A stretch of 64,000 bases of DNA from Allolobophora icterica (Eukaryota; Annelida; Clitellata; Crassiclitellata; Lumbricidae), in NCBI GenBank assembly GCA_963556255.1, contig OY744616.1:31939416-32003415 (forward strand), read 5' to 3'. The position numbers were made by a program, and so were the translations under genes. Each line of letters starts with the position of its first letter. Position 1 is the stretch's first letter. Positions 61,131 through 64,000 of the stretch are shown piece after piece. Under the pieces are notes generated by a model. The model was not told where the DNA came from, searched no databases, and saw nothing but the letters and a program-made list of their open reading frames with translations.

Positions 61131-61259
61131 GGTTGAAATCTAACAAAGACAACGGAATTTAATTCATGACAAACTAAACGTATCTTTAAAATATATGTGC
61201 TCAATCGCATTTAAACCATTCTGACAAGCATCACGAAATCTGTAACCTGCAACATTAAC

Positions 61260-62090
61260 TCGAGCAAAAATGTATACGGGTCGTCCCAAATCCCTGAAAA
61301 CGTTGAAAATACACAACAATCCCATTTCCCCAAACAGTTTATAGAAAGCGGTCGAAATCCCGAAAACTATTCAAACATCCCCAAAATGACTTTGCAATTT
61401 TTGAAATATAACACCCTGTTTAAATATGAATTCTTGAAGTTTGAACTATTATACATGACAAATCAATTTCAGGGATCCGGCCTAAATACCTTTCGGGGAT
61501 TCGGTTTTCAGGATTCGCTATGCACCCATGTATACAGCGCCTCAGAGCCCAGTCCCTGCTAAAAAAGACTAGTTTTCAGGCATTGCTAAAAGCTTCACAG
61601 TGTATCTTTATCTGGAGAGCTATACCTAACAGAATATTCGTTCCAGAAATCTCCCTTTGTCATATTGCAAGACAAAGTTCAGCACACAACTCACACAACC
61701 TTTGTCGTAATAAAGATTGCAGTGAACCAACTGAATTTAAGTTGAGTACATAAAAAATTTCCGAAACCCCAATCTCCAAAATTGAATTTCCACCCAGTCC
61801 GCAAAATGTTTTTAAGTGAAAACTAGATTTGCCAAATCCAGCATTTCGGGATATTTTCGATTGTACTGTTTAGGATATTGGCCAACTAGTCCATACTAGT
61901 TTTCTGCATATGAACGCTTGGAAGAAAATATGTTTTGGGGAATTCGGTCAATTTTGCATTTTCACAATTTTCGGGAATCGGGTTTCGGGTAGACCCCACT
62001 AAGTCGTACCACATTGTTGGTTTTGCTCCAAAATCAAAAACATCACATTGTGTAAGCAATATACTCAATATTTCTATTATCGCGCATTTT
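61260..62090. other. G3BP intron with unclassified repeats
   Basis: Repeated short phrases such as CCGAAACCCC, TTTCGGGATAT, GGGATTCGG and GGAATCGGGTTTCGGG suggest a decayed repeat. No gene. Confidence 0.4.
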
Positions 62091-62506
62091 TTAGTTTACC
62101 CAAATAAGACAAACATAATATTATACAGGAATCCTATTCTGACAAGACATGTAAGTGCAGTACCTGATACGGACATCACAGAACCTATAAAACCACTGAT
62201 GTATAATAATTGTGCAGTTTCCAACTTATCTGTTTTGTAGAATCTTTTTGTGTATATTACTTCGATGTAATTTATTACCAAAGGAAAAAATACCTGAAAA
62301 TTCTGATCGAAAAAACTTATTGCATTTAACGTGATCGAGTCTTTTAGCGCATGCTCAGACAAAAAAACAATCAGGCAATTTGCTTTTTGAAAATTTACAA
62401 TATTCTTCTCACATAAAAGTTTCAACAAACTCTTGACAGTTTTCGTTTATTAGCCTGACAGTAAGAGACCGAAAGTTCAATAAAACAACGTAAAAACTTT
62501 ACAAAC

Positions 62507-62620
62507 CTGAGAGAATATATTCCCAGCAGCAATCCAGTTCCCTTTGTAGAAAGAGTAGTGAGTGAAACGCAGAAGGCTTCGCAGACTAAGGCGGAAGTAG
62601 GACCTAGCGGAAGTTAGGTA
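62507..62620 (-). promoter_or_regulatory. G3BP non-coding first exon and promoter-proximal ETS motifs
   Basis: On the minus strand a donor TCTCAG|GTTTGT ends at 62,507, upstream of the ATG exon acceptor at 61,140, which fits a 5' UTR exon. Two direct copies of GCGGAAGT (plus strand 62,591-62,598 and 62,607-62,614), i.e. ETS-type sites, lie in or just before it. The start site is not determined. Confidence 0.5.
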
Positions 62621-63110
62621 AGTGGTCATTTTCCTTTAGCGCATACACTCGTCGTTCTTCTCAAAAGAAATATATTAAACAAATAAACAGGAGACATTGC
62701 ACGTTTATACAAATGCCATTTGCTTCTATGAAGACTAGTTTAAAAAAAGAATCCGCAAATTGATCTATGCTGCTGTATTAATAATAACCAAGATTTTACT
62801 ATTATGCCAAAGTGATCCTGCCACTCTATGGAACCAACAGAAAACCAATATTATCATCCATGAGATCAGAATTAGAGATAGTCCTTTTCTTATTGAACAA
62901 ATTTATATCACAGTATAAATAATTACACAGTATGTCGACTCCCGGCCTCTGCAGCAGTCAGAATGTGTGACCGACCTCCATTATGAAAGAGAACGTTTAC
63001 ACGCCGATACACCGGAAACAATCACATCAAATATTATTTAAACGTTACAACAACATTGAGGACTTCATTAGAATTAACAATAATTTAACGTTAATTTCAG
63101 CTTAACTCCT

Positions 63111-63193
63111 TTAAAACCCCTTCCCTGGGGAATTTCTATGTCTTAAGCTTATTTCTGGACGTATATATACGGCTTCCCCAGGGAAGGGGTTAA
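63111..63193. mobile_element. TTAA-flanked hairpin MITE (83 bp)
   Basis: TTAAAACCCCTTCCCTGGGG ... CCCCAGGGAAGGGGTTAA: inverted ends of about 18 bp with TTAA borders, a different family from the 70-bp MITE. Confidence 0.75.
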
Positions 63194-63195
63194 GT

Positions 63196-63265
63196 CATCT
63201 CATACAATCCTCCTCTGTCGACCACCATCTCTATGCAGATGACACCCAACTCTTCATATCCTTCT
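63196..63265 (+). mobile_element. LINE reverse transcriptase fragment (YADD)
   Basis: Translates as HLIQSSSVDHHLYADDTQLF and ISFS, the RT catalytic block of CR1/L2-like LINEs. Bounded by the MITE on the left and a SINE on the right. Confidence 0.8.
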
Positions 63266-63515
63266 CACGCTGGACTGTCAATCGAGAGATCAGAGATTCA
63301 AATCCCCGCAAGGGCAGAAATTTGGTTCGAGATTTCTGTTCCAGCTGCATCCCCTAGCCAACTCGGCTATGATGAGTACAGTGCCCATACACTGTCGGTG
63401 GGAAGATGAGACGGTGAGGGAAAGGACTGGCCACCCACCCTTATATGCAGAGGCCAAGAAAATGAAGTCGCTATTACTTCATACCCAGGGCTAGCTTAAA
63501 GGACTGCTCTTCAGG
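63266..63515 (+). repeat. SINE-A, sense copy
   Basis: Head with GAGATTCAAATCCCC, body CACTGTCGGTGGGAAGATGA, end AAATGAAGTCGCTATTACTT and CATACCCAGGGCT. Confidence 0.75.
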
Positions 63516-63627
63516 AGAAGTGGGGCACAAATTTTGAGACGGATTTAATTATTAAACTAATTACTTTATCTCGAAATATGATATTCATTTAGAATGAAAT
63601 AAATGTAATAAAATTAAGTAACAACAA

Positions 63628-63701
<74 letters not shown>
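63628..63701. repeat. (TG)n microsatellite
   Basis: Pure TG, about 37 units. The remaining bases to the window end show no gene. Confidence 0.97.
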
Positions 63702-63706
<5 letters not shown>

Positions 63707-64000
63707 TAATAGATAGATCCCTGGCTTATTTAAAAATTTTCATTTGAACATATTTATAGTAAAATTAATATTATGTTCAAGACAATAAATTGGTCATTAT
63801 TTGTTAAATTGATCTTTGGCCCTATATTTACACTTGGCACAGAGCGCAACTAACAGCTCATATGCCCATTTTTTAAACACATGAAACACTTTAACTCGTC
63901 GTACAAATACTTGCTGTGTAGCAGTCTGTTTCACCTGTGCAAAGCTGCCTTAAAACAAGGCAACAGTCGCTAGCTGCAGATGGCTTTATGCCCCAAGAAG

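Overview
The window is eukaryotic animal DNA, most likely from a marine invertebrate. It has intron-split genes whose exons encode recognisable animal proteins, very long AAT/ATT and TG microsatellites, and a dense mixture of LINEs, tRNA-derived SINEs, hAT and TTAA-flanked MITEs and Helitron-like pieces. I cannot name the species from the sequence.

Layout. Positions 1-26,050 hold no gene that I can support. The left edge is an uninterrupted ORF of a restriction-endonuclease-type LINE. It is followed by a foldback element filled with AAT/ATT repeats, a long TG tract, several LINE fragments on both strands, degenerate minisatellites, many hAT elements and a nested transposon stack at 22,901-25,532.

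Positions 27,432-62,620 hold three conventional genes, whose exons I reconstructed by matching reading phase across splice junctions. (1) A bestrophin anion channel lies on the + strand at 27,432-38,763 (12 coding exons, 563 codons). (2) The mitochondrial HMG-box factor TFAM lies on the - strand at 47,860-39,474 (7 coding exons, 310 codons), convergent with bestrophin and 0.7 kb from it. (3) The stress-granule protein G3BP lies on the - strand at 61,130-52,283 (11 coding exons, 477 codons), with a non-coding first exon near 62,507-62,620. The introns of all three carry MITEs, SINEs or LINE fragments. The last 1.4 kb is again repeats.

The three genes act in different processes (chloride conductance, mitochondrial DNA packaging and transcription, RNA stress granules). 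Nothing in the sequence shows that they work together. I found no previously undescribed defence or metabolic gene system. The most interesting material is: the layered transposon ecology (ten hAT insertions with perfect 8-bp target duplications, a roughly 70-bp TTAA MITE in six copies, a Helitron inside a MITE inside a LINE inside a hAT, and a SINE and LINE that appear to share a 3' tail); a GC-AG intron and a Phe at the predicted aperture in bestrophin; a histone-H1-like tail on TFAM with NRF-1/NRF-2-like promoter motifs; and a strongly enriched palindrome, TAGGCCTA.
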